A stretch of 35,264 nucleotides of DNA from Myxococcota bacterium (GCA_023150895.1 JAKLJY010000025.1:1-35264); one strand, 5' to 3'; numbered from the stretch's first letter, positions 15,549 through 26,647 are shown. A program made the numbers and translations. Notes: generated by a model from the letters alone, not told the origin.

Positions 15549-17568
15549 ATGCAGACCGACGACCGCTCCCCGGGCGCCGCGCGCGGGACCGCTTCGACCG
15601 TCCCGTCGGCCGAGCGCCTCGACGGCGTGCCGCTCACCACCGTCCTCGACTGGTATCGCCTGACGCACCTCGGGCGCCTCCTCGAAGACAAGGCCGCCAC
15701 GTACATCAAGAAGGCGATGGGCTGGAGCTACCACGCCCCGTTCGCGGGGCACGATGGCATTCAGCTCGCCCTCGGGCTCAGCTTCCGGCCGCGGCAGGAT
15801 TTCCTGTTTCCGTACTACCGGGACATGCTGACCTGCCTCGCCGCCGGCATGACGCCGACCGAGATCATCCTCAACGGCCTCTCCAAAGAAGCGGATGTTG
15901 CGGGCGGCGGCCGCCACATGTCGAACCACTTCGCCAAGCCCGAGCGCGCGGGCGATCAAGTACTTCGGCTCGGATGCCATCGCGCTCTCGAGTCAGGGCG
16001 AGTCGAGCACGAGCGAGGGGTACTGCTACGAGGCCTACAACGGCGCGAGCCGCGAGCGCTTGCCCGTCGTTTTCGTCATCCAGAACAACGGCTACGGCAT
16101 CTCGGTGCCCACCCATCAGCAATCGGCCAATACGCGGGTCTCGGCCAACTACCGGGGGCTGCGCCACCTGGAGATCATCGACGTCGACGGGACCGACTTC
16201 TTCGACTGCTGGCGCGGGATGGAGCGCGCGCTCGCCTACGTTCGCAGCGGCGAGGGGCCGGCGATGGTGCACGCCGAGTGCGTGCGCATCGGCTCCCACA
16301 GCAACTCCGACCGCCACGAACTCTACCGCGACGACGCCGAGATCGAGGCGGCGCGGGCACGGGATCCCTTGCCGAAGCTGCGCGCCCGGCTGCTCGCAGA
16401 GGGGCGCTTCCCGGAGAGCGTGATAGCCGCCCTCGAGGCCGAGAACCGGCAGGCGGTGGAGCGCGCGGCCACCGAGGGGGAGGCCTCGGCCGACGCGGAT
16501 GCCAGCAAGGTGTCGACGTTCGTCGTGCCCGAGCCCTACACGGGCGAGGAGCGGCCCGGGCCGGCCGACGGTGAGAAGATCAAGCTCCGCGAGGCCATCA
16601 ACGAGACGCTCCACGCCGAGTTCGCGCACAACCCCAAGGCGTTCCTCTGGGGCCAGGACGTCGCCAGCAAGGAGAAGGGCGGCGTCTTTCTGGTCACCAA
16701 GGGGCTCGAGGCCGCCTTCGGTCCGGGTCGCGTGTTCAACGCCCCCATCGCCGAGGACTACATCGTCGGTACCGCGAACGGCATGTGCCGTTTCGGGGAC
16801 GACGTACGGGTCGTCATCGAGGCGGCACAGTTCGCCGACTACGTCTGGCCCGCGATGGAGCAGGTCGTCGAGATGACGCACGAGTACTGGCGGACGCGCG
16901 GGCAGTTTTCGCCCAACGTCGTGATTCGCCTCTCGAGCGGCGGATACATCGGTGGTGGTCTCTATCACTCGCAGAACGTCGAGGCCATCATGGCCCACCT
17001 GCCGGGGTGCCGGGTCGTCGTCCCGGCCTTCGCGGACGACGCGGCGGGCCTGCTGCGCACGGCCATTCGCAGCCGTGGCATGACCTTCTTCCTCGAACCG
17101 AAGTTCCTCTACAACCAGCCCTTCGCGCAGGCGCCGCGTCCGGGGGCCGAGCACGCGGTGCCCTTCGGCAAGGCGCGGGTTCGCCGGCCGGGGCGCGACG
17201 CGACGATCGTCTCGTGGGGCACGCCGGTCCACTGGTCCATCCGGGCGGCGCAGAAGGCCGCGAAGGACGGCTTCGAGACGGAGGTCATCGACCTGCGTAC
17301 CATCGCACCGTGGGACTTCGAGACGGTCGCCGCCTCGGTGAAGCGCACCGGGAAGCTGGCCATCGTGCACGAGGACCACCGGACGCAGGGCTTCGGCGCC
17401 GAGGTCGCCGCGCGCGTCTCCGGGGAGCTCTTCGAGTGGCTCGACGCCCCGATTCTCCGCATCGGCGCCAAGGACATCCCGATCGGTTTTTCACGCATTC
17501 TCGAGCGTGAGATCCTGCCGCAGGAGGACGACATCCTGGCCGCCCTGCTCGGTCTTCTGCGGTACTGA
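15549..17568 (+). pseudogene. Fused alpha/beta 2-oxoacid (branched-chain type) dehydrogenase E1, broken by a frame-shifting deletion
   Basis: The gene encodes an alpha-beta fusion of the thiamine-diphosphate E1 component that decarboxylates 2-oxoacids and passes the acyl group to an E2 lipoyl domain. From the ATG at 15549 the N-terminus reads well (DWYRLTHLGRLLEDKAATYI, then GGGRHMSNHFAKPE at about 15940). Homology then jumps to another frame at about 15952 with AIKYFGSDAIALSSQGESS. The family has about 22 more residues here, including the conserved Ser-rich loop before the TPP-binding helix. From 15952 the frame is intact to the TGA at 17568. It carries TSEGYCYEAYN, the LPVVFVIQNNGYGIS strand, a linker, and a full E1-beta (ALLWGQDV-like start at about 16620, APIAEDYIVG, PHHSQN-like YHSQNVE, HEDHRTQGFGAEV). 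The loss must be 3n+2 bases. It is either a recent inactivating deletion or an assembly error. Confidence 0.85.
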
Positions 17569-17663
17569 AACAGAACGGGGGCAAAAACCCTCACTCCCTC
17601 CGCGAGGCTTCTGCGGTAGACTTCGGCGCTTTTTGCGGACCTCGCAGCAAGGGAGACTGGTGC

Positions 17664-20075
17664 ATGCAGCGTTGGAGCTCGGCCCGGAGGGGCCTGCAGG
17701 TGGGTGTCGCCGTCGGCGCTCTGGTCGGTGGCCCCGCCCTGGCCCAGAATCAGTTCGGTTTCGAAACCCCCGCGGACGCCGACTGCGAGGCGGAGCTCGG
17801 TCGGGTCGAGGTCGACATCGACCCCTACGGGGCCTTCGGGACCTCCGTCGACATCAGCGGTCGACAGGGCTATGACCCCGCGCTCGACGCCCCCGACCAG
17901 GGGCTCGTCAACACGGTCTTCGAGTCGATGCCGTTCCTCTGCATGGAGGACGCGGGCGGTTCTCGGGGCTCCTGGCTCGAAGCCGGGGCAGCCAACGTGC
18001 CGGTGCGCGCCCAGTTGGTCGACGGTCACGTCGAGACGGTCTTCGAGATCGAGGGCCTCGAGGTCCAGGGCAACTTCTTCCTGAACTGCACCCAGATGGA
18101 GCAGTGCTACACGTTCACGAACGTGAGCGACGTCGACCTGCCCATCGTGTCCATCACGCCTTACATCGACGGCGATCTCTATTTCAACGGCGGCCTCGGC
18201 AACGACTACGGCGGCACCTCCGTGGGCGCGCCGAAGACGTTGTGGGAGTTCGACGAGGGGGACAACCCCGAAGAGCCGACCACGTTTCTCGGTCTGCACG
18301 GGCTCGCGGGCGCCGATCAGTTCCTGACGTCGTGGGAGATTGGCGAGTATTCCGAGCAGCGCAGCCGCATCATGGACATGGACTTCGGCTGCACCATTCT
18401 CGCCAACAACATCAACGAGGGCGGGGTCAACGCGGATCGCGACGGTGATCTGATCACCGACGACGGCTACGACGTCACCCTCGCCCTGCGCTTCGACGTC
18501 GGGCCGCTCGCGCCGGGCGAGAGCTCGCCGGCGGTCTGCTACGCGGTCCAGTGGGGCTACGGGCGTCCGTGCTCCGACGAGGACCTCGACGAAATCTGCC
18601 TCCCGGACGACAACTGTCCGACGGTCCCGAACCCCGATCAGATGGACGAGGACCTCGACGGCGTCGGGGACGCCTGTGACAACTGCCCGAAGATCATCAA
18701 CCCCGATCAGGTCGATCAGGACGGCGATGGTGCGGGTGACGCATGTGACCGCGTGATCTGCACCCCGGACGGGCAGCCCGAGGTCTGCGACGGGCAGGAC
18801 AACGACTGTGACGGTCTCGTCGACGTGTTCGGCGACGGCACCTCGACGGTCGCGCCGGGCGAATGCGCCACCGGCCTGAACGCCGCCTGCGCGCTCGGCC
18901 ACTGGGCGTGCAGCCTCGGTCGCACGCGCTGCCTGCCCGACGTCACCCCCGACGACGAGATCTGTGATCGCGTCGACAACGACTGCGACGGCCGGGTCGA
19001 CGAAGAGGTCCGCAACGCCTGCGGCGGGTGCGGGCCGCTCCCCGACGAGACCTGCAACGGGATCGACGACGATTGCGACGGCGGCGTCGACGAACTCGCG
19101 CGTTGTCCGGGGGAAGACGTCTGCTACCAGGGCCAGTGCCTGCCGCCGTGTCGGGACAACGAGTGCGGCGAGGATGCCTTCTGCGCGGACGGCGCGTGCG
19201 TGCCGTGGTGCACCGTCGACGCGTGCGCCGAGGGCGAAACCTGCACGGCGCAGGGGTGCACGGATCCGTGCGCCGGCGTGCAATGCGCCGACGGCGAGGC
19301 GTGCGCCGACGGTGTCTGCGGTTTGAATCACTGCATCCACACGGGGTGCCCCGCGCATCAGCGGTGCACGCCCGACGGCTGCGCTGCGGATCCCTGCTGG
19401 CAGGTCGACTGCGGCGCCAACAGCTTCTGCCGCGACGGCGCCTGCATCTTCAGCTGCGCCGAAGTGACCTGCGCGGCAGCGAGCGCGTGTTTCGACGGCG
19501 TTTGCCAGGGAACCGGCTGCGAGCCGCTCGGCTGTGATGCCGAGCATCCCATCTGTGAGATGGGGACGTGCGTCGAAGACCCCTGCAAGGGCATGACCTG
19601 CGGACCGGCCGAAATCTGCTACCGGGGCGCGTGTCAGGCCGATCCGTGTCAGGGCATTCGCTGCCCGCGGCTCGAGCGCTGCGCGGTGACGGATGGCACT
19701 GCGCAATGCGTTGCGGATTGGGCACCGGCCCCGGAGGCCCCCGTCGGGGGGACGTCGGGGGCGGGCGGCGCCGGTGGCGAGGCCAACGGTGGCGGTCAGG
19801 AACCGACCGGCGGCGCCGGGGGCACGCCCGCGCCGAGCGGTGGCGCGATGCCGCCCGTCGGCGGGACGACGACCGGTGGCAGCGATCAGACGAACCCCGT
19901 GGTCGATGACCCCGACGCCGGCAACCCGGGGGCTTCGGGCGGCGGTGGCGGTGGCGGCGGATGTCACGTGGCGCGTCGCGTGGGCGGTTCCGATGCGCTC
20001 GCCGGGCTGGCGCTGCCGTTCATGCTGGCGGCCCTGCGCCGGCGGCGTCGGGCCCTCAGTCCGCGAAACGGATGA
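17664..20075 (+). CDS. Secreted Cys-rich protein with thrombospondin-3 and MopE-type repeats and a MYXO-CTERM-like tail
   Basis: The 803-residue protein begins with a signal peptide (cleavage near ALA-QNQ, residue 27); GGGAG lies 9-10 bases upstream of the ATG. Residues about 28-300 form an unrecognised beta-rich domain. Two thrombospondin type-3 calcium repeats follow ([18 protein letters not shown], then [11 protein letters not shown]). Next come three MopE-type motifs (for example [14 protein letters not shown]) and about nine short Cys-rich modules of the form CxxxxCADGxC. A Gly/Thr/Pro-rich spacer leads to a run of Gly, then [18 protein letters not shown], a hydrophobic stretch and RRRRRA. 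That ending matches the layout of myxobacterial C-terminal surface-sorting tags with a key Cys, though with one Cys rather than the usual pair. It is probably displayed on the outer surface. It overlaps the convergent gene by 20 bases. Confidence 0.88.
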   Translation: MQRWSSARRGLQVGVAVGALVGGPALAQNQFGFETPADADCEAELGRVEVDIDPYGAFGTSVDISGRQGYDPALDAPDQGLVNTVFESMPFLCMEDAGGSRGSWLEAGAANVPVRAQLVDGHVETVFEIEGLEVQGNFFLNCTQMEQCYTFTNVSDVDLPIVSITPYIDGDLYFNGGLGNDYGGTSVGAPKTLWEFDEGDNPEEPTTFLGLHGLAGADQFLTSWEIGEYSEQRSRIMDMDFGCTILANNINEGGVNADRDGDLITDDGYDVTLALRFDVGPLAPGESSPAVCYAVQWGYGRPCSDEDLDEICLPDDNCPTVPNPDQMDEDLDGVGDACDNCPKIINPDQVDQDGDGAGDACDRVICTPDGQPEVCDGQDNDCDGLVDVFGDGTSTVAPGECATGLNAACALGHWACSLGRTRCLPDVTPDDEICDRVDNDCDGRVDEEVRNACGGCGPLPDETCNGIDDDCDGGVDELARCPGEDVCYQGQCLPPCRDNECGEDAFCADGACVPWCTVDACAEGETCTAQGCTDPCAGVQCADGEACADGVCGLNHCIHTGCPAHQRCTPDGCAADPCWQVDCGANSFCRDGACIFSCAEVTCAAASACFDGVCQGTGCEPLGCDAEHPICEMGTCVEDPCKGMTCGPAEICYRGACQADPCQGIRCPRLERCAVTDGTAQCVADWAPAPEAPVGGTSGAGGAGGEANGGGQEPTGGAGGTPAPSGGAMPPVGGTTTGGSDQTNPVVDDPDAGNPGASGGGGGGGGCHVARRVGGSDALAGLALPFMLAALRRRRRALSPRNG

Positions 20076-20937
20076 TGAAGTCCAGCGTGGGCAGGACGTC
20101 GTGTGAGCGCACGCGCTCGTACCGGCTGAAGCCCTCCGAGTCCTTCACGAGCCGCGTCCGTCGCTGGTCACTGTTCCAGTAGAATACCCCGGCCGTCAGA
20201 CGCGTGCGCGCGGAGGTCGCCCAGTCGGTGCCCAGGTGTGCCCCGAAGGTGTGGGGATCGCGCCCGGGGATCGGGCCCTCACCCACCCGCCAGAGGTGCG
20301 CCTCGAGGGCGACGCGGAGCCAGTCGGTGACTGCTCGATCGCCCCTCAGGCCGACGTGGGCACGGTAGGTCGAGTAGACCGGCGCCAGGAGAAGGTCCAC
20401 CGGTGCCCAGGCGTCGAGGGGGGCCGCCCGCTCGCCGGTCAGAAGCACACCGTGCGTGTAGTCGATGCGGGCCGTCCAGGCGGCCCAGGCCTCGAGTGTC
20501 GCGGTCAGCCCGAGGCCGGCAGCGAGCACCTCGCCCGAGCGCTGGCAATCGTCGGGGGCCCGCGCCGGCTCGGCGGCGTCGACGGCACAGGTGGGGGTCA
20601 GATAGCCCTCGGCACCGAGGGGGGGCGGGCTCGTGAGCGCCATCGTCGGCACGGACAACGTCGGTTCGAGGCTGAGCGAGACGTCATGGTCTGGCGGGTG
20701 GAGGACGGCGACGCGCGCCGCGATGTTCGGCGCCAGAAACGCGGCGACGAGGGGATGGGTCGACACCTCGACACGTGGACTCAGACCACGGCGCAACGGT
20801 CCGAAGACCGCGACCTCCGTCGCACCCGGCGGCAGGACGGCGGCGGTCTCGCGCGGCGACAACCCCTCCGCCCAGGCGCCGACCGGCAACCCCCCGGCGA
20901 CGAGGCCGCAGGCCCACGCGAAGTCGGCCGCCCTCAC
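20056..20937 (-). CDS. Predicted outer-membrane beta-barrel-like protein
   Basis: The GTG at 20935-20937 overlaps the stop of the upstream nuclease gene (GTGA). The 293-residue product has a signal peptide (hydrophobic stretch ending about GAWA-EGLS). It then alternates polar and hydrophobic residues with many aromatics ([70 protein letters not shown]). This strand-like pattern suits an outer-membrane barrel or transporter-like protein. One Cys pair near [11 protein letters not shown] and PDDCQ may form a disulphide. No family is recognised. As the last gene of the amidohydrolase-nuclease unit it could be an export or anchoring partner; that is inference. The 3' end overlaps the convergent surface-protein gene by 20 bases. 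Confidence 0.75.
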   Translation of the reverse strand: MRAADFAWACGLVAGGLPVGAWAEGLSPRETAAVLPPGATEVAVFGPLRRGLSPRVEVSTHPLVAAFLAPNIAARVAVLHPPDHDVSLSLEPTLSVPTMALTSPPPLGAEGYLTPTCAVDAAEPARAPDDCQRSGEVLAAGLGLTATLEAWAAWTARIDYTHGVLLTGERAAPLDAWAPVDLLLAPVYSTYRAHVGLRGDRAVTDWLRVALEAHLWRVGEGPIPGRDPHTFGAHLGTDWATSARTRLTAGVFYWNSDQRRTRLVKDSEGFSRYERVRSHDVLPTLDFIIRFAD

Positions 20938-22100
20938 GGCCGCACGCGCCAGCGGCCGTAGACCGGGGCGTGATCGCTGGCGCGCAGGGGATCACCCGCG
21001 AGCGGGGCGCCGTCACCCGCGACCCGCTGTCCGCGGACCTGCAAGACATCGCCGGAGCCCTCTTCGAAGTCCGAGCCGCCACCCGCGAACAAGTAGTCGA
21101 GCGTCCGGTTCCAGAAGCCCGCCTCGCCGGACTCGTTGATCTCGTCCGGGCCGAGGACGCTGTGGGTGAAGAACCGCCGCTGGGAGGCTTCCGTGGTTCC
21201 GTACGCGGCGAGGGGGATCGCCGCCACGAAGTCGTCGTAGAACGGCTGCAGGACCTCCGGCGTGTACGGGGGCTGGACGAAGTCCTCGCTGCACAACGCC
21301 GTCGCGCGCTCATCGGGGAACGTCTCACGGCGCACCGCGACGGGCGGGAGTTCGTTGAAGTCGCCGCCGATCACGAACGGTAGGTGTTCGTCTCCGAGAA
21401 TCTGATGGATCTGGGCGATCTGCCGCTGTTTCGTCCCGTCGACGTCATAGGCCTCGGTATGGACCACGTAGACCGCCGCCTGCCCGGCGTCGCCGAGGTC
21501 GAGCACCGCCCGGCCGATCGCCCGGTGCAGGTAGAATGCCGCCGTCACGGCGTCCTGGTCGGTGCGGTCGGCCTGCCGAATCGCGCGGGCCTCCGTGATG
21601 GGATACTTCGACAGGATGGCGTTGCCGAGGTCCATCCGGCCGAGACCCTCCGTGGGCACGTAGCGAGATCGCCAGGTCGAGAAGTACGCGGCATACCCGA
21701 GGGACGTCTCCCGAAGCAGCACGTCGACCATGTCCACGTAGGCCGACCGCCGCGAGTTCACCTCGATCTCTTCGAGGAGCAGGACGTCCGGATCGACCTC
21801 GCGGATGAGCGCGGCAACGCGCTCGAGGTTGCCTGTGACCTCTTCGCGGTCCATGCGCACGCGGTCACCCCAGCAGTCGAACCAGAACGGAATGCGGGCG
21901 GCCCCGTACTTGATGTTCCAGGCCATCACGCGCAAGACCGGCTGCGCCGACAGGGGGGGCGGCGGGGGCTCGTCGCGGTCACGGAAGATCGGTGCCGCTC
22001 CGCTGGCCGGTATCTCGTAGAGCGGCTCACAGGCCAGGAGCCCGCCGGCGGCCAGGCCGAGGCCGACCACACGTGCCCCCACGAGCCGCGTCGTCGTCAC
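20934..22100 (-). CDS. Endonuclease/exonuclease/phosphatase-family lipoprotein
   Basis: The GTG at 22098-22100 overlaps the upstream amidohydrolase stop (GTGA), and the 388-residue product begins with a lipoprotein signal peptide (lipobox LLAC, Cys24). An EEP domain (DNase I/exonuclease III/inositol phosphatase fold) covers about 55-385. The catalytic elements appear in order: [19 protein letters not shown] (metal-binding Glu), [27 protein letters not shown] (Asp/Asn), RTLDYLF, and SDHAPVYG (catalytic Asp-His). All are present, so it should hydrolyse phosphodiester or phosphomonoester bonds, metal-dependently, from the outer membrane or periplasm. The substrate (DNA, phosphoinositide, sphingomyelin-like lipid) is unknown. 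A longer N-terminal extension was rejected because it would bury the signal peptide. Confidence 0.9.
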   Translation of the reverse strand: MTTTRLVGARVVGLGLAAGGLLACEPLYEIPASGAAPIFRDRDEPPPPPLSAQPVLRVMAWNIKYGAARIPFWFDCWGDRVRMDREEVTGNLERVAALIREVDPDVLLLEEIEVNSRRSAYVDMVDVLLRETSLGYAAYFSTWRSRYVPTEGLGRMDLGNAILSKYPITEARAIRQADRTDQDAVTAAFYLHRAIGRAVLDLGDAGQAAVYVVHTEAYDVDGTKQRQIAQIHQILGDEHLPFVIGGDFNELPPVAVRRETFPDERATALCSEDFVQPPYTPEVLQPFYDDFVAAIPLAAYGTTEASQRRFFTHSVLGPDEINESGEAGFWNRTLDYLFAGGGSDFEEGSGDVLQVRGQRVAGDGAPLAGDPLRASDHAPVYGRWRVRP

Positions 22101-25100
22101 GGGCAGGCGTTCGCGGCCCCGGGCGTCGCCCGGCCGATGAGGAAGTCCGCCGCGTTGTCGTTGGTATCCGCCGCGTTCGGGCAACGGCCGATGGACGTTC
22201 CGGCGTCGTCGTTCGGATCGTCGGGCGCGCTCGAGGCGCCCTCGCCGGTCCCCGCGAGCGGACCCCCGTAGCTCACGCCGTCGACCGGGGCGTCCGGGTT
22301 GGCGCCATTGATGAGACGTACGCCGTCGGGGTCGCCGTTCTCGATGTTGTGGTTGTTGTTCGACGCGGACGGCAACCGGATGACCGGTACGCCGCCGGGG
22401 GCCATCACGTTCTGGTCCGCGACGAGCAGGTATCCACCGGGGGCAAGCTGAGCCGCCCCCCCGCCATCGAGTTCATAGGCGCCATAGACCGAGCCGTCGC
22501 GGCCGTTGATGAGCTCGAGACGCCAGCCGGCCAAGGCCACGGGGGCGTTGCCGGCGTTGACGATCTCGACGAACTCCTGATCCTCGGTGCCCCCCATGTC
22601 GTAGTTGATCTCGTTGACGACGAGCCCGTTCCCGGCGGCCGCTTCGGTGACCTCGACGGTCGCGCTGGCCGAGAGGGCCTGGTAACGGGCCGTCAGCGTC
22701 GACTCGCCCGGTGCGTCTCCGCCGTCCACGGTCACGTCGCCGGCGACCTGACCCTCGGGGATCGTCACCGAAGGCGGGATGCCGATGATCGCCGGGGCGG
22801 CGCTCAGCGTGACGGCGTAGCCGCCTGCGGGGGCAGGAATGTCCAAGAGGACGCGGAGATTGCCGCTCCCGCCCGTCGGCATGCGCAACGCGTCCGGGCT
22901 GAGGGTGAGTCGCGTGGGCATCGCGTCGGCGGCCAGCACCGTGACGGTCGTCGTCGCTCGGCCGCGCCCCTGGATCTCGGCCGTGAGCGAGACCTCGCCC
23001 GGGGCGAGCGCGCGCAGGCGGATGGTGGCCGACGTCTGGCCCGCGGCGACGACGACGGCGCCCTCGAGGGTCGCGATGGCCGGATCCGCGCTCGTCACCG
23101 CAACGGGCTCGCCCCCGTCGCCGGCCGCTCCGCTGAGTTCGACGCGGAGGGCGAGGCCCTGGTCGTCCACCGGCACGCCCGTCGTCCCGGCCCTCAGCAT
23201 CGCGCCCGGGGGCGTCAGGGCGGTCACCGTGACGGGGCCCTGGTTCAGATCGGCGGGCCCGGTGGGCTCGAGCTTGCTGTTCTCGTTGGCGAACCGCAGC
23301 ACGCCGCAGAGCCGATCGAAGTGCTCACCGACCGCGGGTGCGGGCGCCCGCAGGAAGAAGAGGTCATTGACCCGGAGCTCGCCGGTGACGACGAACTCGT
23401 TGGTCGGCTCACGGTCGCCGGCCCCGGCGGGGGGGGCGACGGCGGTCACGTCGACGTCGTCGACACAGATGCGCACCCCCTCGAGCGCCGCGGCTCGGGC
23501 ACCGCCCGTGGCGACCTCAGTGGGCGGGACCGTCTCCGGCGGCGGGGGCTCGGTCTCGCGCGTGACGATTTCGAGCCGCGAGACGTTGGCCAGCTGCTTC
23601 TGACCGAAAAAGTCGTTGACCTTGCCCGAGACCCGGACCACGTCGCCCACGATGGGCGGCGTCAGGCCGTCCGGGGCGTTGCCGAGGAAGACGAAGAGGC
23701 CTGAGAACTCGACGCCGGTGTAGTCGGGGTGCTCGACCGGCACCTGAAGAAAGAAGTTGTTGTTGACCGGCACGACGGCCGTGACGACCCCCTCGACCTG
23801 GACCGCCGTCGCGACCGGCACCTCACCCCGCTTGACGGCATAGATGGGCGTGGGGCAGCCGTCCGCGCTCGGGTTGTCGGGACAGAAGTCGCAGGCATCG
23901 CCGAGACGGTCGCCATCTCGGTCCGCCTGATCCGCGTTGGCGTTGTCGGGGCAGTTGTCCTCCGCGTCGCCGATGTCGTCCCCATCACGGTCGCCGGCAA
24001 TCGGAACCCGGCACGGACAGTCCACGGCCGACCAGGGGCAGGGGTCGCACGCATCGCCCTTGCCGTCCTCGTCGAGATCGCCCTGGCTGGGATTGAAGAC
24101 ATCGGGGCAGTTGTCGGCGCCATTCTCCGCGTCGTCCCCGTCGGTGTCCTGGCCGCTGACCGCGCCGCTGATGCTGCGGTTGCCGAGGTCGCAGTCGAAG
24201 ACGGGCTGGCACTCGAACAGCGGGTAGAGGTTATAGGCGTAGGCGAACTCCCCATTCGCGCCCGGCCGGGAGGAGATGTTCCGCTCGAGGTAGTCGACGT
24301 GGTCCTGCAGCCCGAAGCGGGACCAGTCATCCGCGTCGCCGCTGTCGGCTTGCCCCTGGGCGCTCTTCACGCAGATCCGCTTCGCGCGACCGCAGACTTC
24401 GACGTCCTCGCACAGCGCGTTGAAGGCGTTGTCGTCGTTCAGGTTCGTCGCATCGCCGTAGTGGGCGACGCCGCCAATGAAGACGGCGGACACCTCGGCG
24501 TTCGTCGCCGCGACGATGCTGTCGTAGGGCCGGGTGCGGTCTCCGCTCAGCACGAGGACATCGGCCGCCTTGCCGACGGTCAGGGTGCCGACGAGATCGT
24601 CGACGCCCATCGTGACGGCCGCGTCGCGCGTGACCATCCGGACGATCGCCCGCGCGTCCAGCGCGCCCCCGAAGTATCGATCGGACACGTGTGCCGCGCA
24701 CTTCATCTCGGCGAGCTGATTCATGGTGCCCGAGGGGGTCCAGTCCGGACCGATCGCGACCGGAATGCCCATCCGGACCGCCGTCGGGACGTCCATCGTG
24801 ACCCCGTACAGGTCGATGTTGCTCTGGGGCGACCAGACCAGGCCGGCGCCCGCGCCGCGCACCTGCGTCAACTGCGCGCCATCACACGAGACGCAGTGGA
24901 TGATGGTGGTCTTTTCGCCGAGCTGACCTTGCTCCGCGAAGGTGTCGAACTCCTCGAACGTGGCCTGATCCGTGCCCTCGGAGACGTGGGCGACGTAGCG
25001 CCGGGCGGGCACGTTCCGGCCGGAGTTGTAGTCGGGGGCGTCGCTGCAATTGTCCCGAAGCGGGAAGACGCACTCGGTGAAGTCGTCGTTGGCGTACCCG

Positions 25101-25921
25101 AGATCGTTGCCGTCTTCGCCGCGATCCAGATTGCGGGGGCCGTCGAAGCACGCCTGCGGTGCCTGGCTCTTGTGGACCGCGGTGGTGCCGGCCATCAGGA
25201 GCCGCAACTCCGCGTACCGTGATGCGATCGGGTCGTCGGGCTCCATCAGTGCGTCGTACATCTCGTCGCCGACGGCGCCGCTCCACTGACCCCGGGCGGT
25301 GAAGGTCGGCCCTTCGTGCTGCCAGCGGGGGAGGGTGTTGTACGACATGTGGTCGTGCGGGTTGATGATGCCCGGCATCACCAGGTCGCCACAGACGACG
25401 CTGGCCCCGGCGGCGAGCGGCTCGCCGCTGCAGTCGGCCCCGACGCAGAGGATCTTGCGGCTGTTGCGATCGAAGAGGACCTCGCCGTCGCAGATCACCT
25501 CGTCCGGCGACACCACCGTGCCCCGAACGAGCGTCGCGCCGTTCGACCCGTCACGCGGCGTGCACGCGCGGGGCGAGAGCCCCTCGCAGGTCGCAGGCGC
25601 CGGTTCGCCGTCACACCCCGGGCCGTCGCCGCCCTGGCCCTGGCCGCCCTGACCCTGGCCGCCCTGACCCTGGCCGCCCTGACCCTGGCCGCCCTGACCG
25701 TCGCCGCCCGTGGGGATGGGGCCGCTGCCGCCGGCCCCGCCGCCGCCCGGGCCGGCGTCGACGACGGGACCCGCCGAGCCGCTGCCGTCGTCGCGTGCCG
25801 CGCAGCCGAGCGCCAGCAGCCCGGCGAGGCCGAGCACGACGCCCGACGACGAGGAGACGAGTCGGAACCGCGTCCGCGGGACGAAGGGAGGGGTCGAGGG
25901 GGGGGCCGTTCGGGTGGGCAT
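22097..25921 (-). CDS. Giant lipoprotein: amidohydrolase fused to thrombospondin-3, OB-fold, adhesive and lamin-tail domains
   Basis: The 1274-residue protein starts at the ATG at 25919-25921, with AGGAG 8 bases upstream, and has lipobox LALGC (Cys40). A Gly/Gln-rich repeat spacer (about 75-98) precedes a metal-dependent amidohydrolase domain, about 125-560. It has NPHDHMS (the HxH pair at 189/191), later metal-ligand histidines in AHVSEG and IIHCVSCD, and the Asp in [10 protein letters not shown]. Its C-terminal strand reads [15 protein letters not shown], as in imidazolonepropionase/atrazine-chlorohydrolase-type enzymes. Thrombospondin-3 repeats follow at about 590-690. An OB-like domain ([37 protein letters not shown]) of the kind found in extracellular nucleases comes next, then Ig-like beta domains. 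The C-terminal lamin-tail domain ([20 protein letters not shown]) spans about 1130-1274. The substrate is unknown. The downstream gene start overlaps the stop. Confidence 0.9.
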   Translation of the reverse strand: MPTRTAPPSTPPFVPRTRFRLVSSSSGVVLGLAGLLALGCAARDDGSGSAGPVVDAGPGGGGAGGSGPIPTGGDGQGGQGQGGQGQGGQGQGGQGQGGDGPGCDGEPAPATCEGLSPRACTPRDGSNGATLVRGTVVSPDEVICDGEVLFDRNSRKILCVGADCSGEPLAAGASVVCGDLVMPGIINPHDHMSYNTLPRWQHEGPTFTARGQWSGAVGDEMYDALMEPDDPIASRYAELRLLMAGTTAVHKSQAPQACFDGPRNLDRGEDGNDLGYANDDFTECVFPLRDNCSDAPDYNSGRNVPARRYVAHVSEGTDQATFEEFDTFAEQGQLGEKTTIIHCVSCDGAQLTQVRGAGAGLVWSPQSNIDLYGVTMDVPTAVRMGIPVAIGPDWTPSGTMNQLAEMKCAAHVSDRYFGGALDARAIVRMVTRDAAVTMGVDDLVGTLTVGKAADVLVLSGDRTRPYDSIVAATNAEVSAVFIGGVAHYGDATNLNDDNAFNALCEDVEVCGRAKRICVKSAQGQADSGDADDWSRFGLQDHVDYLERNISSRPGANGEFAYAYNLYPLFECQPVFDCDLGNRSISGAVSGQDTDGDDAENGADNCPDVFNPSQGDLDEDGKGDACDPCPWSAVDCPCRVPIAGDRDGDDIGDAEDNCPDNANADQADRDGDRLGDACDFCPDNPSADGCPTPIYAVKRGEVPVATAVQVEGVVTAVVPVNNNFFLQVPVEHPDYTGVEFSGLFVFLGNAPDGLTPPIVGDVVRVSGKVNDFFGQKQLANVSRLEIVTRETEPPPPETVPPTEVATGGARAAALEGVRICVDDVDVTAVAPPAGAGDREPTNEFVVTGELRVNDLFFLRAPAPAVGEHFDRLCGVLRFANENSKLEPTGPADLNQGPVTVTALTPPGAMLRAGTTGVPVDDQGLALRVELSGAAGDGGEPVAVTSADPAIATLEGAVVVAAGQTSATIRLRALAPGEVSLTAEIQGRGRATTTVTVLAADAMPTRLTLSPDALRMPTGGSGNLRVLLDIPAPAGGYAVTLSAAPAIIGIPPSVTIPEGQVAGDVTVDGGDAPGESTLTARYQALSASATVEVTEAAAGNGLVVNEINYDMGGTEDQEFVEIVNAGNAPVALAGWRLELINGRDGSVYGAYELDGGGAAQLAPGGYLLVADQNVMAPGGVPVIRLPSASNNNHNIENGDPDGVRLINGANPDAPVDGVSYGGPLAGTGEGASSAPDDPNDDAGTSIGRCPNAADTNDNAADFLIGRATPGAANACP
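25638..25697 (-). repeat. Four exact 15-base tandem repeats coding Gly/Gln linker
   Basis: The unit CCCTGGCCGCCCTGA (plus strand) occurs four times head-to-tail with no mismatch, plus a partial copy to the left. On the coding strand it encodes a GQGGQ repeat in the spacer just after the lipobox of the amidohydrolase lipoprotein. The unit is a multiple of 3, so copy-number change would only lengthen or shorten the linker. Confidence 0.9.
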
Positions 25922-25954
25922 GTCATGGACTCCTGAGAGGTGGGCGGCGCCGAT

Positions 25955-26518
25955 TCAATCAAATCCACCGGTGTCGAGGAAACGGGCAATTGCGTCGGCC
26001 GTCCGGCCGCGGAGCACGAGCTCGTTGTGCCCGTATGGCAACGTGAGGCAAGGCGAGGGGAACGGAAGCGCGGCCTCGTGGGGTCGGACCATGACGTCAC
26101 GCAGCCCCGCGATGGACCCGGCGGTGCCCCGCAGCGGCGCCGTGACGTCGACGCCCGCGGCGCCCGGAGGCATGCCCGTAGCGAAGCGCCACGCGCCGGG
26201 AATGGCCGCCAGCCGGCGGACCGCGGCGGCACCGCGATGGGGGGTCGCGAGGAAGACCTGCGCACGAACGTCGATGTCGGGGGACGCGGCCACCGCGCGG
26301 TGAATCAGGAGTCCGCCCATCGAGTGCCCGATCAGGCCGACGGGATGGTGGCCGGCGGCGAGCCGTTGCGCGAGCGCGTCGGCGTGTCGGTCGAAGGGGG
26401 GTGTCCGGCTCGGGTAGTCGAACAGCTCGACCTCATGCCCGCGCCGCGCGAGCCGCCGCGCGAGGGGCCAGAGCAGCGCCGTCGGGGCGAGGTACCCGTG
26501 CACGAGGATGAGCCGCAT
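25955..26518 (-). CDS. Small alpha/beta hydrolase (lipase/esterase-like)
   Basis: The 187-residue protein begins MRLILVHGYLA, with the oxyanion-type HG near residue 7-8. GHSMGG carries the nucleophilic Ser at about 66, and a C-terminal YGHNE offers the candidate catalytic His at about 164. The segment FLATPHRGAAA resembles bacterial PGAP1/triacylglycerol-lipase-like hydrolases. There is no signal peptide, so it should be cytoplasmic. It is small for the fold; a reduced cap region is likely. The ATG is 22 bases past the terminator that follows the tRNA, and a Shine-Dalgarno-like GGAGG sits about 13 bases upstream. The gene ends 33 bases before the amidohydrolase gene, so it probably belongs to the same transcript. 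Confidence 0.85.
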   Translation of the reverse strand: MRLILVHGYLAPTALLWPLARRLARRGHEVELFDYPSRTPPFDRHADALAQRLAAGHHPVGLIGHSMGGLLIHRAVAASPDIDVRAQVFLATPHRGAAAVRRLAAIPGAWRFATGMPPGAAGVDVTAPLRGTAGSIAGLRDVMVRPHEAALPFPSPCLTLPYGHNELVLRGRTADAIARFLDTGGFD

Positions 26519-26540
26519 GGCGCTGCGTCGGCCTCCGGGC

Positions 26541-26571
26541 AAAAAAAAAGCCGGCTCGAAAGCCGGCTTTT

Positions 26572-26572
<1 letters not shown>
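26541..26572 (-). terminator. Intrinsic terminator downstream of tRNA-Ala
   Basis: The inverted repeat AGCCGGCT (26549-26556 and 26561-26568) has a CGAA tetraloop and is flanked by an A9 run and a T4-5 run. Read from the minus strand, the hairpin is followed by a T-run, so it ends the tRNA transcript. The arms are symmetrical with A/T runs on both sides and could act in either direction. Confidence 0.88.

Positions 26573-26647
<75 letters not shown>

Noticed and set aside
17109-19967. 952-codon minus-strand frame opposite the E1 and surface-protein genes
   Set aside because: The sense strand encodes clear E1-beta and Cys-repeat motifs; the antisense product is a repetitive Ala/Val/Asp shadow of those repeats.
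25628-25705. Possible CRISPR-like repeat
   Set aside because: Units are 15 bases, directly adjacent without spacers, and in frame with a protein linker.
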